A DNA stretch of 29,780 nucleotides from contig CANQYN010000004.1 of assembly GCA_947628105.1 (NCBI GenBank), positions 1-29,780 on the forward strand. The letters are read 5' to 3'. The position numbers and the translations under genes are program-made. Under the pieces are notes generated by a model. It had not been told where the DNA came from. It was given only the letters and a program-made list of their open reading frames with translations, and did no database searches. Origin of the DNA: an uncultured Bacilli bacterium (GTDB taxonomy: Bacteria > Bacillota_I > Bacilli_A > RF39 > UBA660). Every line of letters begins with the position of its first letter. Position 1 is the first letter of the stretch. Below are positions 7,093-14,913 of this stretch, one piece after another.

Positions 7093-7986
7093 TCACTTTC
7101 TTTTTTTGAAATATTGTTTTATTTCTTCTTCTTCGATTCCTTTATATTTTTGTTGTACTGAAATATCGATAAAAGATGTTAATAAATTAGGTAAATAATT
7201 TTCTACACATAAATGCATAATATCCTCTTTTGATAAAGCAGGATCTTCCATCAAAGCAATTAACATCTTCCGATAATTTTTATCTTCTTGCTCTAAATCA
7301 TAATTGTCTACTAAATAAATAGACCATTGATAATCATTATCGATCATTTGAAGAAGAAGTTCAGCCGTTTCTTCTTTGCGAATCGAATTTAGTTTTTGAA
7401 TAAATCCAACCATCGCTGAAATAACATGAGAAGCAAGAAAATCAACAGAACCTACCATATTTTGAAAATGATTAATCTGCCGATAATAGGAAGAAAATAA
7501 TTGTGGAGATATTTTTCTATCATAATTTAATAAATCATTTTGATGCAAAGGCACTTGATTTATTAATTTTTGATTATCTTCTGGTGTTAAACTTTTTATC
7601 ATAAGAATTTTTCCTAAAGAAGGAGTATCATAAAATTGATACATATATTTTAATAAATTTTGATAAAAAATAGGATCGACTTTCGCAAAATTTAAAAGAT
7701 CTTGATACGTTTCGATTTGACTTAAATAGGAACACATTTTGATATCATTGGTCGTAAGAGTGTTATTTAAATTATGATCGACAATGATTTTATAAGCATC
7801 TAGATAACTTATTTGTAAAAAAAGTTCATACATTAAATTTTTACAATCATCATTTAAACTTCTTTGTTTTCTTATTTTTTCAATCGCATAAACAAAGTTT
7901 AATTCTTTTAAAATAGGAATAAAGTGATCGTGTTCTATCTTTTCAAAAAAATATTTTCGTAATGTATCATTTACTGTTCTGGACAT
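7093..7986 (-). CDS. Hypothetical protein, first copy of a tandem paralogous pair
   Basis: I do not recognise the family. The protein of 297 residues is helical and soluble by composition and is paralogous to its neighbour (6136-7083) along most of its length, with clear similarity from the YLDAYKIIVDH region (YLDTYKLIHYN in the other copy) to the ENYLPNLLTSFIDI region (SYLKNDDLLISLLNSFVDI). I chose the ATG of MSRTVND at 7986: TGGAGA lies 9 bases upstream and a good promoter lies behind it. An open frame continues to 8061, but that part overlaps the pnp terminator and is unlikely to be translated. The two copies have diverged to perhaps one-quarter to one-third identity by eye, so the duplication is old. 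A functional pair or heteromer is possible but not shown. Confidence 0.7.
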   Translation of the reverse strand: MSRTVNDTLRKYFFEKIEHDHFIPILKELNFVYAIEKIRKQRSLNDDCKNLMYELFLQISYLDAYKIIVDHNLNNTLTTNDIKMCSYLSQIETYQDLLNFAKVDPIFYQNLLKYMYQFYDTPSLGKILMIKSLTPEDNQKLINQVPLHQNDLLNYDRKISPQLFSSYYRQINHFQNMVGSVDFLASHVISAMVGFIQKLNSIRKEETAELLLQMIDNDYQWSIYLVDNYDLEQEDKNYRKMLIALMEDPALSKEDIMHLCVENYLPNLLTSFIDISVQQKYKGIEEEEIKQYFKKRK

Positions 7987-8010
7987 CGCCATCATCTCCA
8001 AATACCATTT

Positions 8011-8039
8011 ATTATAACTTCTTTTTTCAAAAGATACAA
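8011..8039 (-). promoter_or_regulatory. Promoter of the tandem paralogue operon
   Basis: The minus strand has TTGTAT (8034-8039) and a perfect TATAAT (8011-8016) with 17-base spacing. It lies between the pnp terminator and the ribosome site and supports the start at 7986. Confidence 0.6.
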
Positions 8040-8040
8040 C

Positions 8041-8065
8041 AAAAAAAAGTGAATTTCTCACTTTT
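8041..8065 (-). terminator. Intrinsic terminator of pnp
   Basis: AAAAGTGA (minus strand, 8058-8065) pairs with TCACTTTT (8045-8052) around a 5-base loop, followed by a T run. The 5' arm touches the pnp stop codon. Confidence 0.8.
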
Positions 8066-10194
8066 TATTTAATAGCTTCTTTTCGCGATAAATTTAATCT
8101 TCCTCGTTTATCGTATCCTAATGATTTAACTAGGATTTCATCTCCTACTTTGACAACATCTCCTGCTTTTTCGACCCGTTCTAAGGCTAGATGAGAAACA
8201 TGAACTAATCCTTCACAGCCTGGCCAAAGCTCGACAAAACATCCAAAATCTTCCACTTTGACAACTTTTCCGCGATAAATAGCTCCTGTTTCAACTTCGC
8301 GAACGACATCTTTTATCATTTGTGCTGTCGTATCGATTACTTCTTGATCAGTATGATAAATAATTACTCTTCCATCGTCTTCTAAATCTACTTTGACGGC
8401 ATTGATATCATTTACCGAATTAACATGGCTCGCTTCTAAAATAATTTTTGTAATCATTTCTCCGCCTTTACCAATTACTTCCTTAATTCGGTTAGCATCT
8501 ATCATAAATGTCATCATCTTTGGTGCATATTTACTTACTTCTTTACGAGGTTCTTTAATTTCCTTTTGCATAACGTCTAATATTTCAAGACGAGCTTTTT
8601 TCGCTTGGGCAAGAGCTTCTTTTAAAATTTGCTTTGTAATTCCTTTGATTTTGATATCCATCTGTAATGCACAGATTCCTTCTCTCGTTCCTGCGACTTT
8701 AAAATCCATATCGCCTAAATGGTCTTCCATCCCTTGAATATCTGTTAAAATGGTATAGTCATCTCCATCGGTAATCAATCCCATCGCAATCCCTGCGACA
8801 GGAGCTTTAATAGGAACTCCGGCGGCCATTAGAGCCATACATCCCGCACAAATCGTCGCTTGACTAGAAGAACCATTACTTTCTAAAATTTCAGAGACGA
8901 CACGAATGGTATAAGGAAATTCTTCTTCACTAGGAATCACTTGTGATAACGCTCTTTCTCCTAAAGCACCATGACCAATTTCTCTTCTTCCTGGACTTCC
9001 ATAACGACCTGTTTCTCCAACTGAAAAGGCAGGAAAATTATAATGTAACATAAAACGTTTCGTATCTTCGATTCCTAAACCATCTAATATTTGATGTTCT
9101 CCTAAGGCCCCTAAGGTTACTACTCCTAACGACTGTGTTTCTCCTCTTGTAAATAACGCTGAACCATGGGTTCTTGGAAGAAGATCAATCGCCGTTGATA
9201 AATGTCGAATTTCTGTCATTTTTCTTCCATCGGCACGAGTATGTTCTTTCACGACAATTTTACGGAATAATTCGTATTCAATTTCTTCTAATACTAATTT
9301 TACTTTTGTCAATAATTCTTCTAATTCTTCTGAATTTAACTCTTGATTATTTTCTTCATATTGAGCGACAATTTTTTCTTTAATTTCATCAATCGTTGTA
9401 TATTTTTCTATTTTGTCTTTAATACGTAATGCTTTATCAAGTGGTTCTACCGCTAATTTTTCAATCTCATGTTTCATTTGATCATCGATTTCAAGATGGT
9501 CATATTCCATTTTTTCTTCTCCGATTTCAGCGATAATTTTTTCTTGAAAAGAAATTAATTCTTTTACCGCTTCATGACCAAATAAAAGGGCTTCTAACAT
9601 ATCATCTTCTGATACTTCTTTCGCTCCTGCTTCTACCATGTTAATAGCATCTTTTGTTCCAGCAACCGTTACATCAAGGTCAGATTGTTCTGATTGTTCT
9701 AAGGTTGGATTAATAATAAACTCCCCATTGACACGTCCCACTTTTACTCCAGCAATTGGTCCATCAAAAGGAATTTTACTAATTGAAGTAGCAAGTGAAG
9801 ACCCAAACATCGCCGTCAATTCAGGAGAATTGTCTTGATCTACCGATAAAACTGTATTAACAACTTGTACTTCGTTTCGAAAATCACTTGGAAATAACGG
9901 TCTTAAAGGGCGATCAATCATACGAGCCGCTAAAGTTGCATTTTCCGTTGGGCGTCCTTCTCTTTTTATAAATCCGCCCGGTATCTTTCCAACTGAATAT
10001 AATTTTTCTTGATATAATACCATCAATGGAAAAAAGTCAGCTAAAATATTTGCCTTACTTGATACTACTGCCGTTGTTAAAACAACCGTATCGCCATATC
10101 TAACGAGTACTGCGCCATGTGCTTGTTTAGCGACTTCTCCATGTTCTACAATTAATTTTCTTCCTCTAAAATCAAATTCAAATACTTTTTTCAT
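8065..10194 (-). CDS. pnp: Polyribonucleotide nucleotidyltransferase (PNPase)
   Basis: The 709-residue protein has the full domain order of bacterial PNPase: two RNase PH domains separated by a helical domain, then KH and S1 domains. It degrades RNA 3' to 5' using phosphate and forms a trimer in the degradosome. Visible landmarks are PGGFIKREGRPTENATLAAR and MIDRPLRPLFP in the first RNase PH domain, the catalytic-side segment ESNGSSSQATICAGCMAL in the second, VIGKGGEMITKI (KH GxxG loop) near residue 565, and YRGKVVKVEDFGCFVELW with GLVHVSHL in S1. GAAGGAGG lies just before the ATG. rpsO usually precedes pnp directly; here an unknown gene lies between them. Identification is secure. Confidence 0.97.
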   Translation of the reverse strand: MKKVFEFDFRGRKLIVEHGEVAKQAHGAVLVRYGDTVVLTTAVVSSKANILADFFPLMVLYQEKLYSVGKIPGGFIKREGRPTENATLAARMIDRPLRPLFPSDFRNEVQVVNTVLSVDQDNSPELTAMFGSSLATSISKIPFDGPIAGVKVGRVNGEFIINPTLEQSEQSDLDVTVAGTKDAINMVEAGAKEVSEDDMLEALLFGHEAVKELISFQEKIIAEIGEEKMEYDHLEIDDQMKHEIEKLAVEPLDKALRIKDKIEKYTTIDEIKEKIVAQYEENNQELNSEELEELLTKVKLVLEEIEYELFRKIVVKEHTRADGRKMTEIRHLSTAIDLLPRTHGSALFTRGETQSLGVVTLGALGEHQILDGLGIEDTKRFMLHYNFPAFSVGETGRYGSPGRREIGHGALGERALSQVIPSEEEFPYTIRVVSEILESNGSSSQATICAGCMALMAAGVPIKAPVAGIAMGLITDGDDYTILTDIQGMEDHLGDMDFKVAGTREGICALQMDIKIKGITKQILKEALAQAKKARLEILDVMQKEIKEPRKEVSKYAPKMMTFMIDANRIKEVIGKGGEMITKIILEASHVNSVNDINAVKVDLEDDGRVIIYHTDQEVIDTTAQMIKDVVREVETGAIYRGKVVKVEDFGCFVELWPGCEGLVHVSHLALERVEKAGDVVKVGDEILVKSLGYDKRGRLNLSRKEAIK

Positions 10195-10205
10195 AATTCC
10201 TCCTT

Positions 10206-11135
10206 CTACTTCACCTTTGTTTTTTTCATCTCATCTTTATAATTATCAAGTTGAAAAGGAATTTCCATACAATTTAAAATTTCTAACAAATTTTCTTCAT
10301 TATAGCAAAATCCTTCTTCTACTTGTAAAAATACATGTTCTTTTACATATTTTACTATATTTTCTAGCATTTCGCTTACATTTTTCCAATGTTTATAGGT
10401 AAGTTGTAAAGAGTTCGTCACTTCTTTTTTTTGCTCTTTAGTAAGCGGCCATTTTTCTAAAGATGTCATCATTCTTTCTGTATTCGTTTTTATTTTTTTC
10501 GTCTTTTCTTCAAAAGGAACCAATATTATATTTTCTTGTCCATGAATTCCATTGGCAAGAATTTCTTTTATTTTTAAATTTTCTCCTTCGATACAATAAA
10601 ATTGATCTTTTTTTTCATCATATAGATAAAAATTATCTTCTTTTTCAACATAAATGAATGGTCCATCTTTCACAAAGAAAGCATTCATTAACGTTGTTTT
10701 TTGTTTCCCATTTTCATAAAATAAAATTTCTTCTTTATCTTTGATATAGATATCTGTCATTTTTAAATGATCATTTTCTACTTTACTTCTACGTTGAAGA
10801 ATAAATCGATTATCGATTTCTTCAATTATTTTATATTTTACATGATGAGAAGAAACATCTTCTATCTTTATAAATTGAATCTCATGATCCTTAGTCATAG
10901 AAGATATATTAATCGAAGATTCGAATCGTTCCATACGGGCTTCTTTCTTGTAATATTTTAACTCTCCATTAATTTGATAATTTACAAAATATTTATCTTC
11001 TGGACAGGAAATTAGCATCCCATTTGATAACTTAGTATAAAAACTTTTTTCGTGTTTTGAAAAACAATGAAATTGATTTTCAATAATATGAAGTAAGTGA
11101 AAAAACCGTTGTTCACTTTGATTGATATTTTCCAC
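10206..11135 (-). CDS. Hypothetical protein between rpsO and pnp
   Basis: I do not recognise this protein. It has 309 residues, is strongly charged (many Lys and Glu) and seems soluble, with no signal peptide or membrane segment. The central part has short alternating strands (DGPFIYVEKEDNFYLYDEKK, then DQFYCIEGENLKI), suggesting a beta-rich domain, and the C-terminal third is helical. I chose the GTG start at 11135, since AGGAG lies 7 bases upstream and no better ATG exists; the first residues are then ENINQSEQRFFHLL. The gene is separated from rpsO by a terminator and from pnp by 11 bases, so it may be co-transcribed with pnp. The location in the normally tight rpsO-pnp pair is unusual. Confidence 0.65.
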   Translation of the reverse strand: MENINQSEQRFFHLLHIIENQFHCFSKHEKSFYTKLSNGMLISCPEDKYFVNYQINGELKYYKKEARMERFESSINISSMTKDHEIQFIKIEDVSSHHVKYKIIEEIDNRFILQRRSKVENDHLKMTDIYIKDKEEILFYENGKQKTTLMNAFFVKDGPFIYVEKEDNFYLYDEKKDQFYCIEGENLKIKEILANGIHGQENIILVPFEEKTKKIKTNTERMMTSLEKWPLTKEQKKEVTNSLQLTYKHWKNVSEMLENIVKYVKEHVFLQVEEGFCYNEENLLEILNCMEIPFQLDNYKDEMKKTKVK

Positions 11136-11150
11136 ACAATCACTCCTATC

Positions 11151-11178
11151 AAATAAAAACACTCAAAAAAGAGTGCTT
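11151..11178 (-). terminator. Intrinsic terminator of rpsO
   Basis: CACTC and GAGTG (minus strand; arms 11171-11175 and 11160-11164) pair around six T, with flanking A-T pairs across one mismatch, then a T-rich run. Confidence 0.65.
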
Positions 11179-11185
11179 ACTTTTA

Positions 11186-11455
11186 TTATTTTCTTAAACC
11201 TAAACTTTTTATCAAGTTACGATATCTTGTAACATCTGTTTCTAATAAGTACTTAAGTAAACTACGTCTTTGTCCTACTTTCTTAAGTAACCCACGTTTA
11301 GAATGATAATCATGTTTATGTTCTTTGAAATGTTCTGTTAATTCGTTGATTTCTTCTGTTAAAATAGCAATTTGAACTTCTGTAGAACCAGTATCTCCTT
11401 CTGATTTTCCATACTTTTTTACTATTTCAGCTTTCTTTTCTTTTGTTAAAGCCAT
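11186..11455 (-). CDS. rpsO: 30S ribosomal protein S15
   Basis: The 89-residue protein has the exact usual length of S15, which binds the central domain of 16S rRNA early in 30S assembly. It starts MALTKEKKAEIVKKYGK and shows the family signatures GDTGSTEVQIAILTEEIN, HKHDYHSKRGLLKKVGQRR and LLKYL. The ATG at 11455 is chosen because it follows AAAGGAGG at 8 bases and gives the conserved N-terminus; the longer frame to 11476 starts within the leader. A strong promoter lies about 80 bases upstream, leaving a leader that could carry autoregulation by S15. Confidence 0.96.
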   Translation of the reverse strand: MALTKEKKAEIVKKYGKSEGDTGSTEVQIAILTEEINELTEHFKEHKHDYHSKRGLLKKVGQRRSLLKYLLETDVTRYRNLIKSLGLRK

Positions 11456-11527
11456 TTCTTTTCCTCCTTTTTTCATATTCGCTTATACCGAGAAGTGGTC
11501 GGAGACTCCACATCTAAGAATAAGTAC
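11456..11527 (-). promoter_or_regulatory. rpsO leader with alternative hairpins, candidate S15 site
   Basis: The leader can fold in two exclusive ways: GTGG (11508-11511) with CCAC (11495-11498), or CCGA (11499-11502) with TCGG (11488-11491) enclosing CCAC. Mutually exclusive pairings upstream of rpsO would fit the autoregulation by S15 known in other bacteria, where leader folds vary widely. The start of the leader is inferred from the promoter. I see no closer match to a named leader class. Confidence 0.35.
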
Positions 11528-11533
11528 ACATAT

Positions 11534-11562
11534 AATATACACGAAATAATATTATTTGACAA
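11534..11562 (-). promoter_or_regulatory. Promoter of rpsO
   Basis: The minus strand has TTGTCA (11557-11562, 5 of 6) and TATATT (11534-11539, 5 of 6) with 17-base spacing. The -35 lies inside the 3' end of the preceding gene. Confidence 0.65.
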
Positions 11563-12847
11563 GTATTTTTTCAATTTTTGACTTTTTTATTAATACAACT
11601 GCCGTAGAAATGCATAACGCTACAAAACTCGCTATACTAATAAAACATATTTTATTTAATTTTTTTATTTTTTGTGTTAAAGCATTTTTATTAAAATCAA
11701 AATATCTTTGTAATGTATCATCTTTTTTATCATATAGATAAGGTCCTTCTTCTCCCGTATCTACATTGACACCATATAATAAATAATAATCACTATTTTG
11801 ATAACGATATACATCAAACTTTTCATCTTCAAGCGTAAGTGTTGCTTTTTTAAAACCTTCTGGAATATCAAATTTTTGATTTTCTTTTATAAAGACATAT
11901 AAACGACTAAATTGAACTTCCCGATAAGGAATATAGGTATTATTATCATAAATATATAATTTAGCATTTCCTTCTTCATCTTTTAATGCTACTAAATAAT
12001 ATTTCGTAACCTCACTATAGTAAGCTGGTACTTTTTGATTATTTATTTCAATCGTCTTTAATTCATAATAATCACTTGCTTTGGGCATATCTTTTGCTTT
12101 TTTAACTACCGTATAATCTTGATTACCAATCTTAGCTATAATAGGATGTTTATCTTCTACGTTAGCTTTAATGACATATACTCTCTTACTCCCATTTTCG
12201 GCACGAACTGTTATTTTTAATGTATTCATTCCTTCATTTACATTTCTTTCTCCTATTCCACTGACAGTAGCATTTTCATCGGTTGTACTGGCATTAATTT
12301 TAATTTTTTCAACAGTACTATCTAATTCTACGCGATATTCATCAACATTAGAATCAAAACGAGGAGAAAGAGAATGTCCAGCAATAGATAATGATTTTAA
12401 CGTATTTACTGAAGATTTTGGTTTATCATCTTCTGGTTCTTGATATTGATTTGAAGATGAACTAGAAGAGGAAGAACTAGATGATGATCCTGTTACCTTT
12501 ACCGTATAACTTTTTGAATAAGAAATCGATTTTTCATCATAACCATAAACATCATCTTTTCTTACAGTAACTGTAATCGTTGCCGTTCCTGCTTTTTTAG
12601 CAGTGAAACTGACACTTGCGGAAGAATTGTCGCAAAAAGGCGATCCTCCTCCTGATAAAACACTACTATTAGATGAAGATACTCTAATCGTTCCAGCCGC
12701 ATCTTTGGCCTTTACTGTAACAGTTACTGTTCCTCCTTTGGCAACACTCGTTCTAGAAATCGACGAAGAAACAGAACCTGCATAAACAGAAGGTATCGTT
12801 ATTAAACAAAATAGCAACGTAAAAATAATTCGATTTATATATTTCAC
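11552..12847 (-). CDS. Surface protein with Ig-like and cadherin-like domains and C-terminal membrane anchor
   Basis: The 431-residue protein starts with a signal peptide (basic MKYINR, hydrophobic core, VYA cleavage region near residue 23). An Ig-like domain follows (about 24-118: VAKGGTVTVTVKAKDAAG, AGTATITVTVRK), with TVKVTG at its end. A low-complexity linker of about twelve Ser leads to a cadherin-like beta-sandwich domain (about 148-232: LKSLSIAGHSLSPRFD to KRVYVIKANV). A long Tyr-rich domain of unknown type comes next, and a TM helix (CFISIASFVALCISTAVVLI) with a basic tail ends the protein. The GTG start follows AGGAGG 6 bases upstream, and the ribosome site overlaps the stop of the autolysin gene, so the two are coupled. 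No sortase motif is present; it would be a membrane-anchored partner of the autolysin. Function is inferred only. Confidence 0.8.
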   Translation of the reverse strand: MKYINRIIFTLLFCLITIPSVYAGSVSSSISRTSVAKGGTVTVTVKAKDAAGTIRVSSSNSSVLSGGGSPFCDNSSASVSFTAKKAGTATITVTVRKDDVYGYDEKSISYSKSYTVKVTGSSSSSSSSSSSSNQYQEPEDDKPKSSVNTLKSLSIAGHSLSPRFDSNVDEYRVELDSTVEKIKINASTTDENATVSGIGERNVNEGMNTLKITVRAENGSKRVYVIKANVEDKHPIIAKIGNQDYTVVKKAKDMPKASDYYELKTIEINNQKVPAYYSEVTKYYLVALKDEEGNAKLYIYDNNTYIPYREVQFSRLYVFIKENQKFDIPEGFKKATLTLEDEKFDVYRYQNSDYYLLYGVNVDTGEEGPYLYDKKDDTLQRYFDFNKNALTQKIKKLNKICFISIASFVALCISTAVVLIKKSKIEKILVK

Positions 12848-12857
12848 ACTATACCTC

Positions 12858-14798
12858 CTATTGGTTTATTTTCTTTTTTCCTGTAATATGATTTTTTACT
12901 TTAACATAGTCTAATGATGTAATTTTTCCATCCTTACTAGGATCGGCAGCTTCTTTATAAGCACCACTTAATTTCTTTTGCCCAGTGATATTGTTTTTAA
13001 TTTTTACGTAATCTAATGATGTAATTTTCCCGTCACCTGATGCATCTCCATAAATAATTAATGTATAAGTTTTTGATTTACCACCACTAGTAACAGTTAC
13101 TTTATCTCCTGTGGCAAGAACGGCACTTGTCTTATTCGAACCAGAACTTGACTTAACAGTAGTGCTTCCCCCTTTATTGTTAATTTTTGTCTTCAATGAA
13201 TCTGCCTTTGTTCCAATCGCTACTCCCCCTAAATAACTACCATCACGAGTAAGTCCAGCCGCATTGACAATTTGATCAATTTCGACGTTTGTACTACTCC
13301 GTTTTACGGTAATACTGTATGTACGAACCGCTCCATTTTTAGCTGTTACTTTTACATTTAATTTTTGACTATCACTAGTTAATTTAATTGTTCCTAATCC
13401 CGATACACTAGAACCACTATATACTTTACTAGCAGCCACTTGAACACTAGTACTTCCGGATGGTACTGTTACCGTATAACTAGTAGTAGCTCCATCAAAT
13501 TTTGGAACAGAAGAACCGTTTACCGTAAGAGATTTTAAATAATTATTGGGATTTCCCTTTTTTGGCAATGAAGTAGAAGAAGGCATACTAGTATAGACAG
13601 GAATAGAAAATACATAATATAATTTTTTATAACCACTAATAGCTGAATAAGACTTATAAGTTGTCGCACTTTCGTTGACAGGAGCCTGAATATTTTGCAT
13701 ATACTGATGAAGTCCATATTGAGGCCCAAAGGCATCCCATTTTTGTAAATAATTGGTATTTTGACCAATATTAATATATCCTTTAGCAATCCATTTTGCT
13801 CCTTCAACTAATGCTTTATATTGTGTATTCCATCCTTCTGATTTAGCATATTTTAATCCATTCGTAATTACTTGAGAAGTCGTAGTACCTGTCGCATTAA
13901 TATTATAATAATTATAATATCCTTTATAAGTACTATTATAATTTCCTGAAATTAATCCGCTAGTTCCCCCTGTTCCTTGTTCCTGACGAACACGAGAAGC
14001 AAGATAATAAGGGCTGACCTTAGAAGCACTGGCAGCTTCCATAAATACATCGGCATAGCTTTTCTTTCCATCTACTTTTTTCGTAGCCATGAAAGTTCCT
14101 TCTAATAATTTTTGTACTCCTGCCTTCGTATGAATTTTTGAATCGTAAGCAAGGTATTCAAACATAAAAATGTTTTTTTCGGTTAAAAAATTTCTAGGAT
14201 CTAGATAATACCCTATCGATTGTTTACTAGCTGCTATCCATCTTCCTCCACTAAAAGTTGTAAATTTATTTGTTTTATAATTATAAGACCAAGAATCAGT
14301 AGAAAAATAACCCTCATCGATCGTATCGTATAATAAACTTCTTCCACTTTTAGTATATTCCGCACTTAACATGGTATTCCATGCGACTCCCGTATTAAAT
14401 GGAGTAAAAATAGCATTTGGATATATACTATGTAATGCTTTTATCTTTGTCTGATAAGCACTTGGAAATTTCGCTAATTCTTTTTCATAAGAACCGGTAT
14501 TACTAGAAGAAGTTGTAGTATCTAATTGAACATAATCCGCACAAATATATCCTGTTGTCGTACTATAAGTTGCTTGATACCATTTACTACAAGCTTTTAC
14601 ATCAGAAGAGGAAACAGTCTTTAAAATCGTCAATTTAGCTCCATAATTTAATGTTTTTAAAATGGAAGCGTTAGTATTAGCCGCTGAACGAAGACGAACC
14701 CCATCCCCTGTAACAAATCCTGTATTAGATGCATTGACAACAAAAAGGCAAAGGAAAAAACTCAAACAAGAAAAAATAATATAATGTAGTTTTTTCAT
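12858..14798 (-). CDS. Secreted N-acetylglucosaminidase autolysin with SH3b, cadherin-like and dockerin domains
   Basis: The 646-residue protein has a signal peptide (MKKLHYIIFSCLSFFLC, cleavage near residue 23), an SH3b domain (about 27-93: GDGVRLRSAANTNASILKTL), and a LytD/LytB-like glucosaminidase domain (about 190-390) with the putative catalytic Glu273 in SRVRQEQGTGGTSG. A cadherin-like beta-sandwich follows (about 417-500: LKSLTVNGSSVPKFDGATTS), and a C-terminal dockerin type I-like region (584-646) with two calcium-loop repeats, GDASGDGKITSLDYVKIKN and DPSKDGKITSLDYVKVKN. It should cleave the glycan strand of peptidoglycan. AAAGGATG lies upstream of the ATG, and an extended -10 promoter further up. 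It is followed 10 bases later by a gene carrying the same cadherin-like domain. The dockerin implies a cohesin partner not present here. Confidence 0.88.
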   Translation of the reverse strand: MKKLHYIIFSCLSFFLCLFVVNASNTGFVTGDGVRLRSAANTNASILKTLNYGAKLTILKTVSSSDVKACSKWYQATYSTTTGYICADYVQLDTTTSSSNTGSYEKELAKFPSAYQTKIKALHSIYPNAIFTPFNTGVAWNTMLSAEYTKSGRSLLYDTIDEGYFSTDSWSYNYKTNKFTTFSGGRWIAASKQSIGYYLDPRNFLTEKNIFMFEYLAYDSKIHTKAGVQKLLEGTFMATKKVDGKKSYADVFMEAASASKVSPYYLASRVRQEQGTGGTSGLISGNYNSTYKGYYNYYNINATGTTTSQVITNGLKYAKSEGWNTQYKALVEGAKWIAKGYINIGQNTNYLQKWDAFGPQYGLHQYMQNIQAPVNESATTYKSYSAISGYKKLYYVFSIPVYTSMPSSTSLPKKGNPNNYLKSLTVNGSSVPKFDGATTSYTVTVPSGSTSVQVAASKVYSGSSVSGLGTIKLTSDSQKLNVKVTAKNGAVRTYSITVKRSSTNVEIDQIVNAAGLTRDGSYLGGVAIGTKADSLKTKINNKGGSTTVKSSSGSNKTSAVLATGDKVTVTSGGKSKTYTLIIYGDASGDGKITSLDYVKIKNNITGQKKLSGAYKEAADPSKDGKITSLDYVKVKNHITGKKKINQ

Positions 14799-14829
14799 AT
14801 TCTCACATCCTTTACCATTATTCGATAAA

Positions 14830-14838
14830 ATTATACCA
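14830..14838 (-). promoter_or_regulatory. Extended -10 promoter of the autolysin operon
   Basis: The minus strand reads TGGTATAAT (TGnTATAAT), 31 bases upstream of the start codon. No clear -35 is seen. Confidence 0.6.
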
Positions 14839-14879
14839 TATATCGACTTTCTTTTTAAGATGTTTCATTATATTTTCAC

Positions 14880-14905
14880 AAAAAAAAGATGAATTGACAT
14901 CTTTT
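14880..14905 (-). terminator. Intrinsic terminator of the sortase gene
   Basis: AAAAGATG (minus strand, 14898-14905) pairs with CATCTTTT (14884-14891) around a 6-base loop, followed by a T run. Confidence 0.8.
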
Positions 14906-14913
14906 TGACAACG

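Noticed and set aside
7987..8061. N-terminal extension of the 7093 gene to 8061
   Set aside because: The extra codons overlap the pnp terminator and lie upstream of the promoter and the ribosome site that fit the ATG at 7986.
8393..9838. Plus-strand open frames opposite pnp
   Set aside because: They have no ribosome site or family features and lie entirely antisense to a well-conserved gene; they follow from its codon use.
12440..12480. Ser-repeat tract as a phase-variable microsatellite
   Set aside because: The Ser codons are mixed, so the DNA is not a uniform short repeat prone to slippage; it reads as an ordinary flexible linker.
13535..13807. Second minus-strand frame of 90 codons inside the autolysin gene
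   Set aside because: It is an alternative frame of a gene with clear domains, without its own translation signals.
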